Source: Pseudomonas putida (lineage in GTDB: Bacteria > Pseudomonadota > Gammaproteobacteria > Pseudomonadales > Pseudomonadaceae). Taken from it: a stretch of DNA of 64,000 nucleotides. Each line of letters begins with the position of its first letter. Within the stretch, counting starts at the first letter, position 1. The stretch is taken from positions 1,165,628 to 1,229,627 of the forward strand of contig NZ_MNAH01000001.1 of the NCBI RefSeq assembly GCF_001976065.1, written 5' to 3'. The notes beneath the pieces are model-generated. The model was not told the DNA's origin. It saw only the letters and a list, made by a program, of their open reading frames with translations, and made no database searches. Both the position numbers and the translations under genes were made by a program. Positions 56,629 through 64,000 of the stretch are shown one piece after another.

Positions 56629-57939
56629 TCACCCGCGCAACACAAGCTGCGCACACAATCCACCACCCTCCCGGTTGCTCAACGTCAACGATCCCCCGAT
56701 CGCCAATGCCAGCTGTTGCGCGATCGCCAGACCCAACCCGGTACCGCCAGTGCTGCGGTTGCGCGAATTTTCCACGCGATAGAACGGCTGCATGACCTGG
56801 GCCAGTTCCGCTTCGGCAATCCCCGGGCCGCGGTCCATGATCTTCACCGACACGCTGCCATCGGTTTGTTTTTCTACCAGCAACTCCGCCGCTCCGGCAA
56901 ACTTGAGGGCGTTGTCCGTCAGGTTCACCAGCACTCGCCGCAAGGCGTGGGGGCGGGTGTCGATGACGGCGGTGCTCTTGCCGCTCAGTTGCACGTGCTT
57001 GCCCATGTCCTGATAGTCGAACACCAGGCTGTCGAGGAACGAATCCAGGTCGGTGCGTCGGCTTTCTTCGGTGGCGCCATGGACACTGCGGGCGTACGCC
57101 ACGCCTTCGCGTACCAAGTGTTCCATCTCGCCCAGGTCGTTCCACAGTTTGTCTTTCTCCACCGAGTCGTCCATGAACTCGGCGCGCAGTTTCATCCGGG
57201 TGATCGGTGTTTGCAGGTCATGGGAGATCGCCGCCAGCAGTTGCATGCGTTCTTTCAGGTAGGCAGCGATGCGGACCTGCATGGCGTTGAAGGCCTTGGC
57301 GGCGTGGGCCACTTCGGTCGGGCCTTTTTCGTCCAGCAGCACCGGGTGGGTGTTGGGGTCGAGGGTGTCCACGGCTTCGGCGAGGCGGGTGAGGGGGCGT
57401 ATGGCGATGCGCACGGCCAACCAGGTGCAGGCAATCATCAGCGCCAGTTGCCCGAGCAGCACCATGGGCAGCCAGGGTGACAGCGGCACCATCGAAGGCC
57501 GAACGTCGATGGTCAACGGACTGCCGTCGGCCAGTTTCAGGTGGACCTGGAAGTGTTTCACCGGCCCTGGAATATCGGTGAAGGTCATCGGGTAGTCCTT
57601 GCCGATGGAGTTCTTGATCGAGGTCATGGCGATGGGCGCGTTGGGCATGTCCATGCCCATGGGGATGCCCGACGAACCCTCACTGAGCAGATACCGATAA
57701 TTGCGCCGCTCCAGTTGTTGCAGCCAACTGGCTCGCTCGTTGGCGGGCAAGCGGTCGAGGATGGCAATGGAGGTGGAAACGTCGGTTTCCAGGTTGCCGA
57801 GCATGGTGTTTTTCGCACTTTCATAGCGCTCGTAGTACTGCGCGCCGAAGGACAACGCCTGGGCGAGGATCAGGCCGATCAGGAATATCAGCGACAGTCT
57901 TGACGCCAGGGTGCGGGGCCAGCGCAGTGACCGGTTCAT
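56629..57939 (-). CDS. Sensor histidine kinase of an OmpR-type two-component system
   Basis: A 436-residue EnvZ/PhoQ-type kinase with a first membrane helix (SRLSLIFLIGLILAQALSFG), a periplasmic sensor (about 35-165, EGSSGIPMGMDMPNAP), a second helix and HAMP, then HisKA with AAISHDLQTPITRMKLRAEF. The ATP-binding motifs are NLTDNALKF, DRGPGIAEAEL and STGGTGLGLAIAQQLA. The Met-rich sensor segment GMDMP could contact a metal, but that is speculative. Its ATG overlaps the regulator stop by 4 bp. Confidence 0.88.
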   Translation of the reverse strand: MNRSLRWPRTLASRLSLIFLIGLILAQALSFGAQYYERYESAKNTMLGNLETDVSTSIAILDRLPANERASWLQQLERRNYRYLLSEGSSGIPMGMDMPNAPIAMTSIKNSIGKDYPMTFTDIPGPVKHFQVHLKLADGSPLTIDVRPSMVPLSPWLPMVLLGQLALMIACTWLAVRIAIRPLTRLAEAVDTLDPNTHPVLLDEKGPTEVAHAAKAFNAMQVRIAAYLKERMQLLAAISHDLQTPITRMKLRAEFMDDSVEKDKLWNDLGEMEHLVREGVAYARSVHGATEESRRTDLDSFLDSLVFDYQDMGKHVQLSGKSTAVIDTRPHALRRVLVNLTDNALKFAGAAELLVEKQTDGSVSVKIMDRGPGIAEAELAQVMQPFYRVENSRNRSTGGTGLGLAIAQQLALAIGGSLTLSNREGGGLCAQLVLRG

Positions 57940-58676
57940 GCTGGCGCACCGACGATTTCCACCGGCAGGGAGAACACATAGCCCTCACTGCGTACGGTCT
58001 TGATGTAGGCCGGTTCGCGGGCATCGTCCAGCAGGCGCTGGCGCAGGCGACTGACCAGCAGGTCGATGGAGCGATCGAACAGGTCGGCGTCGCGGCCCTG
58101 GGTCAGGTTGAGCAACTGGTCGCGATTGAGCACCCGCTGCGGGTGATCGAGGAACACCCGCAGCAACCGATACTCGGCACCGCTGAGGGCGACCATGGTG
58201 CCGTCGCCATCGAGCAGGTGCCGGGCGGAGGTGTCCAGGCGCCAGCGACCGAAGGCCAGCAGGCGGCTGGATTCGGTCACCACCAGGTTCGGCGGCAGCA
58301 TGCGTGTGCGGCGCAGCACGGCGTTGATGCGTGCCAGCAGTTCGCGGGCGGCGAAGGGCTTGACCAGGTAGTCATCGGCGCCCATTTCCAGGCCGATGAT
58401 ACGGTCGGTTTCATCGTTGCGCGCGGTGAGCATCAATACCGGGGTGGCCTTGTGTTTGCCCGTGCGCAGCTCGCGGCAGAGCATCAGGCCATCGTCGCCG
58501 GGCATCATGATATCGAGCACGATCAGGTCCACCGGCGTGGATTCGAGGAAGCTGCGCATCTGCCGGCCGTCGGCCACGACCGTGGTGCGCAGGCCGTTTT
58601 TCTTCAGGTAGTTGCCCACCAGTTCTCGAATCTCGCGGTCATCGTCAACGATGAGAATGTGATCGACGTGCTCCAT
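57936..58676 (-). CDS. OmpR-family response regulator
   Basis: A 246-residue regulator. Receiver domain: DHILIVDDDREIRELVGNYL, phospho-acceptor Asp in DLIVLDIMMPGDDGL, Lys in GADDYLVKPFAARELLARIN. The C-terminal winged helix has YRLLRVFLDHPQRVLNRDQL and RSIDLLVSRLRQRL, RSEGYVF. The DNA-binding domain should recognise 10-bp-pitch direct repeats like those at 58749-58835 in its own divergent promoter region and at 53389-53467. The upstream frame extends without homology, so the ATG at 58676 is chosen. Confidence 0.9.
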   Translation of the reverse strand: MEHVDHILIVDDDREIRELVGNYLKKNGLRTTVVADGRQMRSFLESTPVDLIVLDIMMPGDDGLMLCRELRTGKHKATPVLMLTARNDETDRIIGLEMGADDYLVKPFAARELLARINAVLRRTRMLPPNLVVTESSRLLAFGRWRLDTSARHLLDGDGTMVALSGAEYRLLRVFLDHPQRVLNRDQLLNLTQGRDADLFDRSIDLLVSRLRQRLLDDAREPAYIKTVRSEGYVFSLPVEIVGAPA

Positions 58677-58748
58677 GGGGACTTGCCTCTTCAAGTGGGG
58701 GGATGTCGCACAGTCTATCGAGCCTTGGCCCGCTCGCCTTTCGCCCTT

Positions 58749-58835
58749 TGTATTGCAGTGTATCTGGGCTGTTGGCGGATACACACCGACGCAAAAACAG
58801 GCAATTGCCGGGGTTTTGTATCCCTCTGTATCCCG
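58749..58835. promoter_or_regulatory. TGTATY direct repeats between the response regulator and the small secreted genes
   Basis: TGTATTGCAG-TGTATCTGG (58749-58767) and TGTATCCCTC-TGTATCCCG (58817-58835) are each 10-bp-pitch direct repeats; CGGATACA (58776) and CAGATAC nearby are further half-sites. The first is nearly the same as TGTATTTCAA-TGTATCCAG at 53389. A response-regulator operator is the simplest explanation. Confidence 0.65.
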
Positions 58836-58981
58836 ACCCGTTCCAGATACTTGGCGATTTACCCGCGCCTGTTCCCGACACATGCGGGATACCTCGCAAG
58901 CTTCTAATAGGTTCCATCGAGGCAAACCAGACCGCCTCTACCCAACACACGATCTACCTGTCGAACCTTGAGGAAACCACC

Positions 58982-59245
58982 ATGAACACCAAAGCCATCT
59001 ACGCCGCTTGCCTGTTTGCCGCCCTGAACATCTGCACCTTGTCGGCCCGCGCCGAAGCGCATGTTACGCCTGTGAGCTACAGCTACGGCACGCACCTGGA
59101 TATCAAGAAAGTGGTGTCGCAGAAACAGGATGCCTCGCCTTCCTGCGGCGTGGTGAATGCGCAGCTGACCTACCTGGATTCCCAGAGCAAGACCCAGGTC
59201 CTGGACTACCGCAAATTGGCTGACAACTGTAATTCGGACAATTGA
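58982..59245 (+). CDS. DUF2790 small secreted protein
   Basis: An 87-residue protein with a signal peptide (AIYAACLFAALNICTLSARA). The mature part carries the DUF2790 pattern VSYSYGTHLDIKKVVS, SCGVVNAQLTYLDSQSKTQV, LDYRKLADNC with two conserved cysteines. The family is Pseudomonas-specific, periplasmic and of unknown function, and is often next to two-component systems responding to metals. It is divergent from the response-regulator gene, downstream of the TGTATC repeats. Confidence 0.85.
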   Translation: MNTKAIYAACLFAALNICTLSARAEAHVTPVSYSYGTHLDIKKVVSQKQDASPSCGVVNAQLTYLDSQSKTQVLDYRKLADNCNSDN

Positions 59246-59287
59246 GTCCGGTACTTAGCGCATTCCACTCAAGCCAGGAAGAACATC

Positions 59288-59500
59288 ATGAACAACATTA
59301 CCCGCTTTTTGACTGCCTTTGCTTTCTCCGTTGCCGGGGCCGCGGCCCATGCCAACGCCGCGGTAGAACAGAGTGCTTGTGGCAGCAGCACCTGCTTCCA
59401 GCTGACGCCGGTGGCCGAGCAGGGCGGTGATGCCTTGCTCGCCGAGGACGGTTACAACCGCACCCCCCAGGGCCAGGCGCTGGATAGCCAGACCGCCTGA
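59288..59500 (+). CDS. Small secreted protein with CGSSTC motif
   Basis: A 70-residue protein with a signal peptide (FLTAFAFSVAGAAAHANAAV) and a mature part of about 45 residues (EQSACGSSTCFQLTPVAEQG, DALLAEDGYNRTPQGQALDS). Two cysteines are spaced CxxxxC. It lies 42 bp after the DUF2790 gene and is probably co-transcribed. The composition fits a small metal- or redox-active secreted peptide, and it is one candidate substrate of the MNIO enzyme. This role is inference. Confidence 0.7.
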   Translation: MNNITRFLTAFAFSVAGAAAHANAAVEQSACGSSTCFQLTPVAEQGGDALLAEDGYNRTPQGQALDSQTA

Positions 59501-59522
59501 AGCCCGACCACCACCAATCTCC

Positions 59523-59613
59523 CTGTAGGAGCTGGCTTGCCAGCGAAGGCGGCAGCCCATTCACCCCGGGCTTGACCGTCAGAGCGCTTTCGCTGGCAAG
59601 CCAGCTCCTACAG
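59523..59613. repeat. REP pair
   Basis: CTGTAGGAGCTGGCTTGCCA and the inverted TGGCAAGCCAGCTCCTACAG about 50 bp apart, before the DipZ-like gene. Confidence 0.82.
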
Positions 59614-59654
59614 TGGGCGGTCCATGCCACCCAAAATTCTACAAGGTGATCCCC

Positions 59655-60869
59655 ATGTTACTCATCGCTTTCCTGGGCGGCATATTGACCGTCCTCAGTC
59701 CCTGTATCCTCCCGGTCGTACCCTTCCTGTTCGCCGGTGCCGACCGCACGCGTTCGTCGATCATGCTGACCCTCGGCGGCATGGTCCTGACGTTTGCCCT
59801 GATCTCCAGCCTGGCCGTGGTCAGCAGTGAATGGGTAATCGAAGCGAGCAACACCGGGCGCCATGTGGCCTTGATCGTGATGGTACTGTTCGCCCTGTCA
59901 CTGATCTCCGCACGGGTCGGTGATTGGTTGGCGCGTCCATTCGTTGCGCTGGGTAATCGCATCGACCCCAACAGCCGTAAAATGTCCGGCCCGCTGAGTT
60001 CAGTGATGATCGGCGTGGCTACCGGCCTGCTCTGGGCGCCGTGCGCCGGGCCGATCCTCGGGGTGATTCTCACCAGCGCCATGCTGCAAGGTGCGAACGC
60101 CGGGACCAGCCTGTTGCTGGTGGCCTACGGCCTGGGTAGCGCATTGTCCCTCGGCACCCTGATCTTCGCCGGTCGTGGCCTGGTCAATCGCCTGAAACCG
60201 TCGATCCCGGTCACCGGCTGGCTGCGTCGGGGTGCCGGTGTGGCGGTGTTGGCGGGTGCGGCGGTGATTTCCACCGGCGCAAACGATGTGCTGCTGGCCA
60301 ATACTTCGTCCGAAGGGGTCAGCAGCGTCGAAAAAGGCTTGCTGGAAAACGTGCCGAAGGTGGTCGATTACTTCGTCAGCAAGGTCAAGGCCGAGTCCAT
60401 GGACAACGCCCAGGGCCCCATGCCGTCACTGACCGGTGCGGTGGAGTGGATCAACTCGCCGGCGCTGACCAACGAATCGCTCAAAGGCAAAGTGGTGCTG
60501 GTGGACTTCTGGACCTTCGACTGCATCAACTGCAAGCGCACCCTGCCGTACGTCAAGGACTGGGCGAAGAAGTACGAGAAGGATGGCCTGGTGGTGATCG
60601 GCGTGCACACCCCGGAGTACGGGTTTGAACGCATCATCGACAACGTCAGGGACAAGGTGAAGGAATATGGCATCACCTACCCGGTAGCGATCGACAACAA
60701 CTACGCGATCTGGCGCAACTTCGACAACCAGTACTGGCCGGCTCACTACCTGATCGATGCCAAGGGGCAGGTGCGTTATACCCACTTTGGCGAGGGCAGT
60801 TATGAGACTCAGGAGAAGGTGATCCAGCAGTTGCTGGAAGAAGCGAAAGCCGCTGTGCCAGCGGCTTGA
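59655..60869 (+). CDS. DipZ-like CcdA-thioredoxin fusion protein
   Basis: A 404-residue membrane thiol-redox protein. The N-terminal DsbD/CcdA-type transporter (about 1-230, six helices) has the paired cysteines in LSPCILPVVPFLF and LLWAPCAGPILGV. The C-terminal periplasmic thioredoxin domain (about 270-395) has the CxxC in DFWTFDCINCKRTLPYVKDW and cis-Pro in WPAHYLIDAKG. It carries electrons from the cytosol to periplasmic targets. The adjacent Cys-containing secreted proteins are possible clients. AAGGTGAT precedes the ATG at 59655. Confidence 0.88.
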   Translation: MLLIAFLGGILTVLSPCILPVVPFLFAGADRTRSSIMLTLGGMVLTFALISSLAVVSSEWVIEASNTGRHVALIVMVLFALSLISARVGDWLARPFVALGNRIDPNSRKMSGPLSSVMIGVATGLLWAPCAGPILGVILTSAMLQGANAGTSLLLVAYGLGSALSLGTLIFAGRGLVNRLKPSIPVTGWLRRGAGVAVLAGAAVISTGANDVLLANTSSEGVSSVEKGLLENVPKVVDYFVSKVKAESMDNAQGPMPSLTGAVEWINSPALTNESLKGKVVLVDFWTFDCINCKRTLPYVKDWAKKYEKDGLVVIGVHTPEYGFERIIDNVRDKVKEYGITYPVAIDNNYAIWRNFDNQYWPAHYLIDAKGQVRYTHFGEGSYETQEKVIQQLLEEAKAAVPAA

Positions 60870-60877
60870 GATCAAAC

Positions 60878-60918
60878 GATCGCAGCCTGCGGCAGCTCCT
60901 GCCGGGCTGCGATCTTTT
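60878..60918. terminator. REP-type hairpin terminator after the DipZ-like gene
   Basis: GATCGCAGCC... and GGCTGCGATC form a stem with an inner CGGCAG/CTGCCG helix, followed by TTTT. It separates convergent genes. Confidence 0.8.
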
Positions 60919-60924
60919 GGCGTA

Positions 60925-61911
60925 TCAATGGCTAACCTCACCGTGGGCCATTGACCGATTACCCTGACTGCGCCGCCAAGCCGCTGGCGGCGCGCCATAC
61001 TCACGGCGGAAGGCTCGACTGAATGCCGTGTCGGTCTGGTAACCCACCTCTTCGGCGATGCGCATCAACGAACTGTTACTGCTGCGTAACAGGTTGGCCG
61101 CCAGCAACATGCGCCATTGCGTCAGGTACTGCATCGGCGAAACCCCCACCAATTGCGCAAAGCGCTCTGCCAGGACCGATCTCGAGGTGCCAGCAGTGCG
61201 CGCCAGTTCGTCCAGCGTCCAGGCGTGGCAGGGTTTCTTGTGCAAGGCGTTGAGGGCTGCGCCGACGATCCGGTCGCTGACGCCGGCCAGCCAACCGGTA
61301 CGGCCCTTGCCGTGTTCGTGCATGTACAGGCGCAGCACTTCGATGAACAGCACCTCAGCCAGTTTCGCCAGCACGCCTTCGCCGCCAGGCCTTGGCGAGC
61401 GCGCTTCGGCCAAGGCATAGCGAACCGAAGATTCCAGCCAGATACCAGCGTTCGAACCGCGCACATTGACCCTGACCACGGGCGGCAGTCCGGCCAGCAG
61501 CATGCCGGCCAACCGCGTGTCGCAGGCCAGGTAGCCACACACCAGGCGCGTCACCGCGCCACCACCGCCATGACTCAGCTGCCGCGGGCGCCGCGCCAGC
61601 ACCTCGTCAAGCCGCGCTCCGCTGGCGGGCGTCAAGCCGGGTCGGGAACTCATGCGATGGGCGTGTCCCTGGGGGAAGATCACTACGTCGCCGGGGTTGA
61701 GCAGCAGCGGCGGATCATCGCCCAGTTCGACGTAGCATTCGCCCTCGGTGATCAGGTGAAAGATCACCACCCGCTCGGCTCCGGGCTCCAGGAACGGGGC
61801 TGCCGTGTCGGCGCGTGGCGACTGGTAGCACCAGGGTGCCGTGAACCTGGCGTTGATGAAAATCGCGCCGACCAGGCGGACGACGCGCAGGGTCTGAGAC
61901 AGGGCGTCCAT
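60925..61911 (-). CDS. AraC-family regulator with cupin ligand domain
   Basis: A 328-residue regulator. The N-terminal cupin-like domain (about 15-110) has VVIFHLITEGECYVELGDDP and LLLNPGDVVIFPQGHAHRMS. The C-terminal AraC domain (about 215-320) has ARTAGTSRSVLAERFAQLVG, EEVGYQTDTAFSRAFRREYG and APPAAWRR. This is the Cupin_6 plus HTH_18 type, often controlling stress or catabolic genes. It is divergent from the DUF4242 gene, which it may regulate. Confidence 0.85.
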   Translation of the reverse strand: MDALSQTLRVVRLVGAIFINARFTAPWCYQSPRADTAAPFLEPGAERVVIFHLITEGECYVELGDDPPLLLNPGDVVIFPQGHAHRMSSRPGLTPASGARLDEVLARRPRQLSHGGGGAVTRLVCGYLACDTRLAGMLLAGLPPVVRVNVRGSNAGIWLESSVRYALAEARSPRPGGEGVLAKLAEVLFIEVLRLYMHEHGKGRTGWLAGVSDRIVGAALNALHKKPCHAWTLDELARTAGTSRSVLAERFAQLVGVSPMQYLTQWRMLLAANLLRSSNSSLMRIAEEVGYQTDTAFSRAFRREYGAPPAAWRRSQGNRSMAHGEVSH

Positions 61912-62090
61912 GGGCGTTTTTCCGTACGGAGGTTTCTGATTGTGAACGCGTCACGGCATAAGGTGAATTCTCCGGACGATCGGGCAGTGTCGGCCGACGA
62001 TCGGACAGGACGCCGCTGGGCGCCGGAGCGATAGTGCGTACACAGGGCCACTGCCGGTCCTGTCATCAAGAAGAATAAAGTGAGGTTGCC

Positions 62091-62360
62091 ATGCCCAAGT
62101 TCATTATTGAACGCGAGATTCCAGGCGCCGGAGCACTGTCAGAAAGGGATTTGAAAGCCGTCTCGCAAAAGTCCTCCAAGGTGTTGCGCGAGTTGCCAGA
62201 CGTGCAATGGCTTCAAAGTTATGTCACAGGCGACAAACTGTATTGCGTGTACATCGCGCCAAACGAGGAACTCATCAGGGAGCATGCCAGGCAGGGCGGT
62301 TTCCCGGCCAATCGCATTTCCCAGGTCATGAACATCATCGATCCCACCACGGCTGAGTGA
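62091..62360 (+). CDS. DUF4242 small protein
   Basis: An 89-residue ferredoxin-like-fold protein. Features are KFIIEREIPGAGALSERDLK, VQWLQSYVTGDKLYCVYIAP, EELIREHARQGGFPANRISQ. The family (SCO4226/nickel-binding-like) includes metal-binding stress proteins, but the function is not proven. It is 38 bp before the methyltransferase gene, so the two are likely an operon, perhaps controlled by the divergent AraC regulator. Confidence 0.82.
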   Translation: MPKFIIEREIPGAGALSERDLKAVSQKSSKVLRELPDVQWLQSYVTGDKLYCVYIAPNEELIREHARQGGFPANRISQVMNIIDPTTAE

Positions 62361-62398
62361 GCGTGCGTCCGACCTGTTCCAAACCAGAGATTGCCTCC

Positions 62399-63211
62399 AT
62401 GAGCACACCCATTGATCTTGCTGCGCTGAAAACCCGCCAAATGGCCGCCTGGGCCAGTGGCGACTACGCCGTGATCGGCACCACCTTGCAGATCGTCGGC
62501 GAGCAACTGGCCGAGGCCTGCGACCTGTTATGCGATGAGCGGGTGCTGGACGTCGCCGCCGGCAACGGTAATGCAACACTGGCCGCGGCGCGTCGCGGCT
62601 GCCAGGTGGTGTCCACCGACTACGTCGCCGCATTGCTCGAACGTGGCGAGGATCGCGCCCGAGCCGAACGCCTGAACGTGACCTTCCAGGTGGCCGACGC
62701 CGAAGCGTTGCCTTTCGCCGATGACAGTTTCGACGCCGTGCTTTCAACCTTCGGCGTGATGTTTGCCCCCGACCAGGCCAAGGCCGCCGCCGAGCTGGCG
62801 CGGGTATGTCGCCCCGGTGGACGGATCGGCCTGGCCAACTGGACGCCGGAAGGTTTCGTCGGCCAGATATTCAAGACCCTGGGGCGGCACATGCCACCTC
62901 CGCCCGGCGCGCAACCGCCGTCGCAGTGGGGCACTGAAGACTGGCTGCACAAGCACTTCGACGAGCGTGACTTCCTGTTGCAGGTCACTCGCCGGACCTT
63001 CAACTTCCGCTATCGCTCGGCCGAGCACTTCATCGACACCTTCCGCAGCTGGTACGGTCCGATCCACAAGGCCTTCGCGGCACTTCCTCCCGAAGGCGCC
63101 AAGGCCCTGGAAGACGACCTGACCGAATTGCTCAACCGCCTGAACCGGGCGGGCGACAAGTCGATGGTGGTGCCCAGTGAGTACCTGGAGGTGGTGATCA
63201 CGAGGCGGTGA
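62399..63211 (+). CDS. Class I SAM-dependent methyltransferase
   Basis: A 270-residue methyltransferase of the UbiE/Methyltransf_11 type. Motif I is VLDVAAGNGNATLAAARRGC, then QVVSTDYVAALLERGEDRAR, VADAEALPFADDSFDAVLST and CRPGGRIGLANWTPEGFVGQ. The C-terminal domain RTFNFRYRSAEHFIDTFRSW contacts an unknown substrate. The ATG at 62399 is in the family position. It shares an operon with the DUF4242 gene. Confidence 0.84.
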   Translation: MSTPIDLAALKTRQMAAWASGDYAVIGTTLQIVGEQLAEACDLLCDERVLDVAAGNGNATLAAARRGCQVVSTDYVAALLERGEDRARAERLNVTFQVADAEALPFADDSFDAVLSTFGVMFAPDQAKAAAELARVCRPGGRIGLANWTPEGFVGQIFKTLGRHMPPPPGAQPPSQWGTEDWLHKHFDERDFLLQVTRRTFNFRYRSAEHFIDTFRSWYGPIHKAFAALPPEGAKALEDDLTELLNRLNRAGDKSMVVPSEYLEVVITRR

Positions 63212-63231
63212 GAGCCACTCACCCACTCAAA

Positions 63232-63262
63232 CCGCAGGAGCCGGCAAGCCTGGCTCCTGCAA
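63232..63262. repeat. Short REP hairpin
   Basis: GCAGGAGCC and GGCTCCTGC are inverted repeats with a 9-base spacer (GGCAAGCCT). A degenerate second copy (TTAGCTCCTACAG) follows near 63350. Confidence 0.7.
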
Positions 63263-63388
63263 GCGCCGCGAAACCGTAGAGGGCCGTTACCGCAGGAATC
63301 GATGTAGGCCTGTCAGACGATCATCGGCTGTCGTGACTTCATCGCTGCCAAGTTAGCTCCTACAGTTGACCGGCTGTAGCCGGGTTAA

Positions 63389-63775
63389 CTAGACAACCTG
63401 CGCCCCCCGCGCCTCAAGCAACTCGCGCAACACCGAGCGATGACAATGCACTTCCTCCTCGCAATAACAGCCCAGGGCCAGGGAAGTGTGATGAGAAAGG
63501 GCGGCCAGCAGATCGAGCAACTGGCTGGCGGCAGGGTGGTTCATTTCGGCCTTGAACTTGCGCCTGAACGCATTCCAGGCCTTGTCGTCCTCAGCGGATT
63601 GGGCTTCGCGGACCAGCTCCTGGCTGGGCGAAAGCAGCGGCTGCCACACGTCGTAGAAATCCCGGCTGGCAAACTCGGTCTTCGGCACGCCACGGGGTGG
63701 CCGGCGTACAGTGCCCAGGCGCAGCCCTTCGTCGGGTGTACGCGGGGTGCCAAGCCGTACGATATGGATAGGCAT
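63389..63775 (-). CDS. DUF488 family protein
   Basis: A 128-residue protein of the DUF488 family. It has IVRLGTPRTPDEGLRLGTVR, ASRDFYDVWQPLLSPSQELV and the family signature CYCEEEVHCHRSVLRELLEA with the conserved Cys/Cys/His. The role is unknown; some members associate with stress or nucleotide metabolism. Its start is separated from the stop of the next gene on the minus strand by a few bases, suggesting an operon. Confidence 0.85.
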   Translation of the reverse strand: MPIHIVRLGTPRTPDEGLRLGTVRRPPRGVPKTEFASRDFYDVWQPLLSPSQELVREAQSAEDDKAWNAFRRKFKAEMNHPAASQLLDLLAALSHHTSLALGCYCEEEVHCHRSVLRELLEARGAQVV

Positions 63776-63779
63776 GGCG

Positions 63780-63995
63780 TTATTTGAGCCGCGATTCGTC
63801 GAGCCACTCCAGCGCCGTACGCCAGAAGCAGATGCCCAGGAAGTATGCCGACATCAGCAACCAAAGCCCCATGACCAGAGGGTTGATCAGCGGGTGGTTG
63901 ATCACCAGCGACAGACTGCACAGCAGCCAGATGGCGGTGACGGCAATGTTGATCGGCATGAAGCGGCGCACCCGGAACGGATGCAGGAATTTCAT
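63780..63995 (-). CDS. Small two-helix membrane protein
   Basis: A 71-residue protein with two hydrophobic segments (INIAVTAIWLLCSLSLVI and PLVMGLWLLMSAYFLGIC) and a basic N-terminus KFLHPFRVRR, so both ends probably face the cytosol. It ends 4 bp before the DUF488 gene. The upstream ribosome site lies at the window edge. Function unknown. Confidence 0.7.
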   Translation of the reverse strand: MKFLHPFRVRRFMPINIAVTAIWLLCSLSLVINHPLINPLVMGLWLLMSAYFLGICFWRTALEWLDESRLK

Positions 63996-64000
63996 CCGGG

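Noticed and set aside
59523..59613. Promoter-like inverted repeats before the DipZ-like gene
   Set aside because: The sequence is the common REP pair seen at several other sites in the window.

Overview
The window is chromosomal DNA of a fluorescent-group Pseudomonas. Evidence: GC-rich coding with strong third-position bias, many Pseudomonas-type REP hairpins of the form GTAGGAGCTGGCTTGCCAGC, and gene families typical of the genus (DUF2790 protein, AruF/AruG-like succinyltransferase subunits, PA4872-like oxaloacetate decarboxylase, LysR plus dhcAB/atoB order). No tRNA, rRNA, CRISPR array or intact insertion sequence was seen.

Region 1 (1-11036) is the most coherent module. Two paralogous exported proteins (one cut by the window edge) are divergent from a sensor kinase. 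A multicopper oxidase with four copper motifs, a SCO1-cytochrome c fusion, a second kinase paralogous to the first, and an NtrC-type regulator follow. The set matches the MnxS1/MnxS2/MnxR regulators and McoA oxidase of manganese-oxidising P. putida. Near-consensus sigma-54 (-24/-12) promoters lie before the oxidase (4083-4097) and before the exported-protein operon (2274-2288), so the regulator probably drives both. The regulator carries GAFTDA instead of GAFTGA.

Region 2 (11 to 31 kb) is accessory metabolism: a methyltransferase, an exported DJ-1-like protein, an exported crotonase-like protein, LysR plus a luciferase-like monooxygenase, GntR plus a mandelate-racemase-family enzyme and an AEC transporter, an AttEFGH-like ABC exporter with a lipoprotein, HglS (2-oxoadipate to 2-hydroxyglutarate), a hydrolase and a Baeyer-Villiger-type monooxygenase.

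Region 3 (31 to 42 kb) holds a MASE2-GGDEF diguanylate cyclase, oxaloacetate decarboxylase, an AruF/AruG-like pair, CobF with a phosphatase-like protein, a GlxA-type AraC regulator divergent from a rhodanese, an Arg/Lys-type binding protein and an AstE/aspartoacylase-like hydrolase.

Region 4 (41.9 to 43.7 kb) is a decayed type VI secretion PAAR effector gene. It is broken by an 8-bp tandem repeat expansion, a second frameshift and an IS3-family remnant. Its downstream partner gene is intact.

Region 5 (44 to 53 kb) has an esterase, GST, membrane protein, atoB plus CoA-transferase A/B with a divergent LysR, a sirtuin and a methyltransferase.

Region 6 (53 to 61 kb) contains an FmdA-type amidase, an MNIO (DUF692) enzyme with its BufC-like partner but no recognisable precursor gene beside them, an OmpR-type two-component system, two small secreted cysteine-containing proteins and a DipZ-like CcdA-thioredoxin fusion. 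Direct repeats TGTATY-N4-TGTATC with a 10-bp pitch occur upstream of the amidase and between the response regulator and the small secreted proteins, suggesting one regulon. The window ends with an AraC regulator, a DUF4242 protein, a methyltransferase, a DUF488 protein and a small membrane protein.
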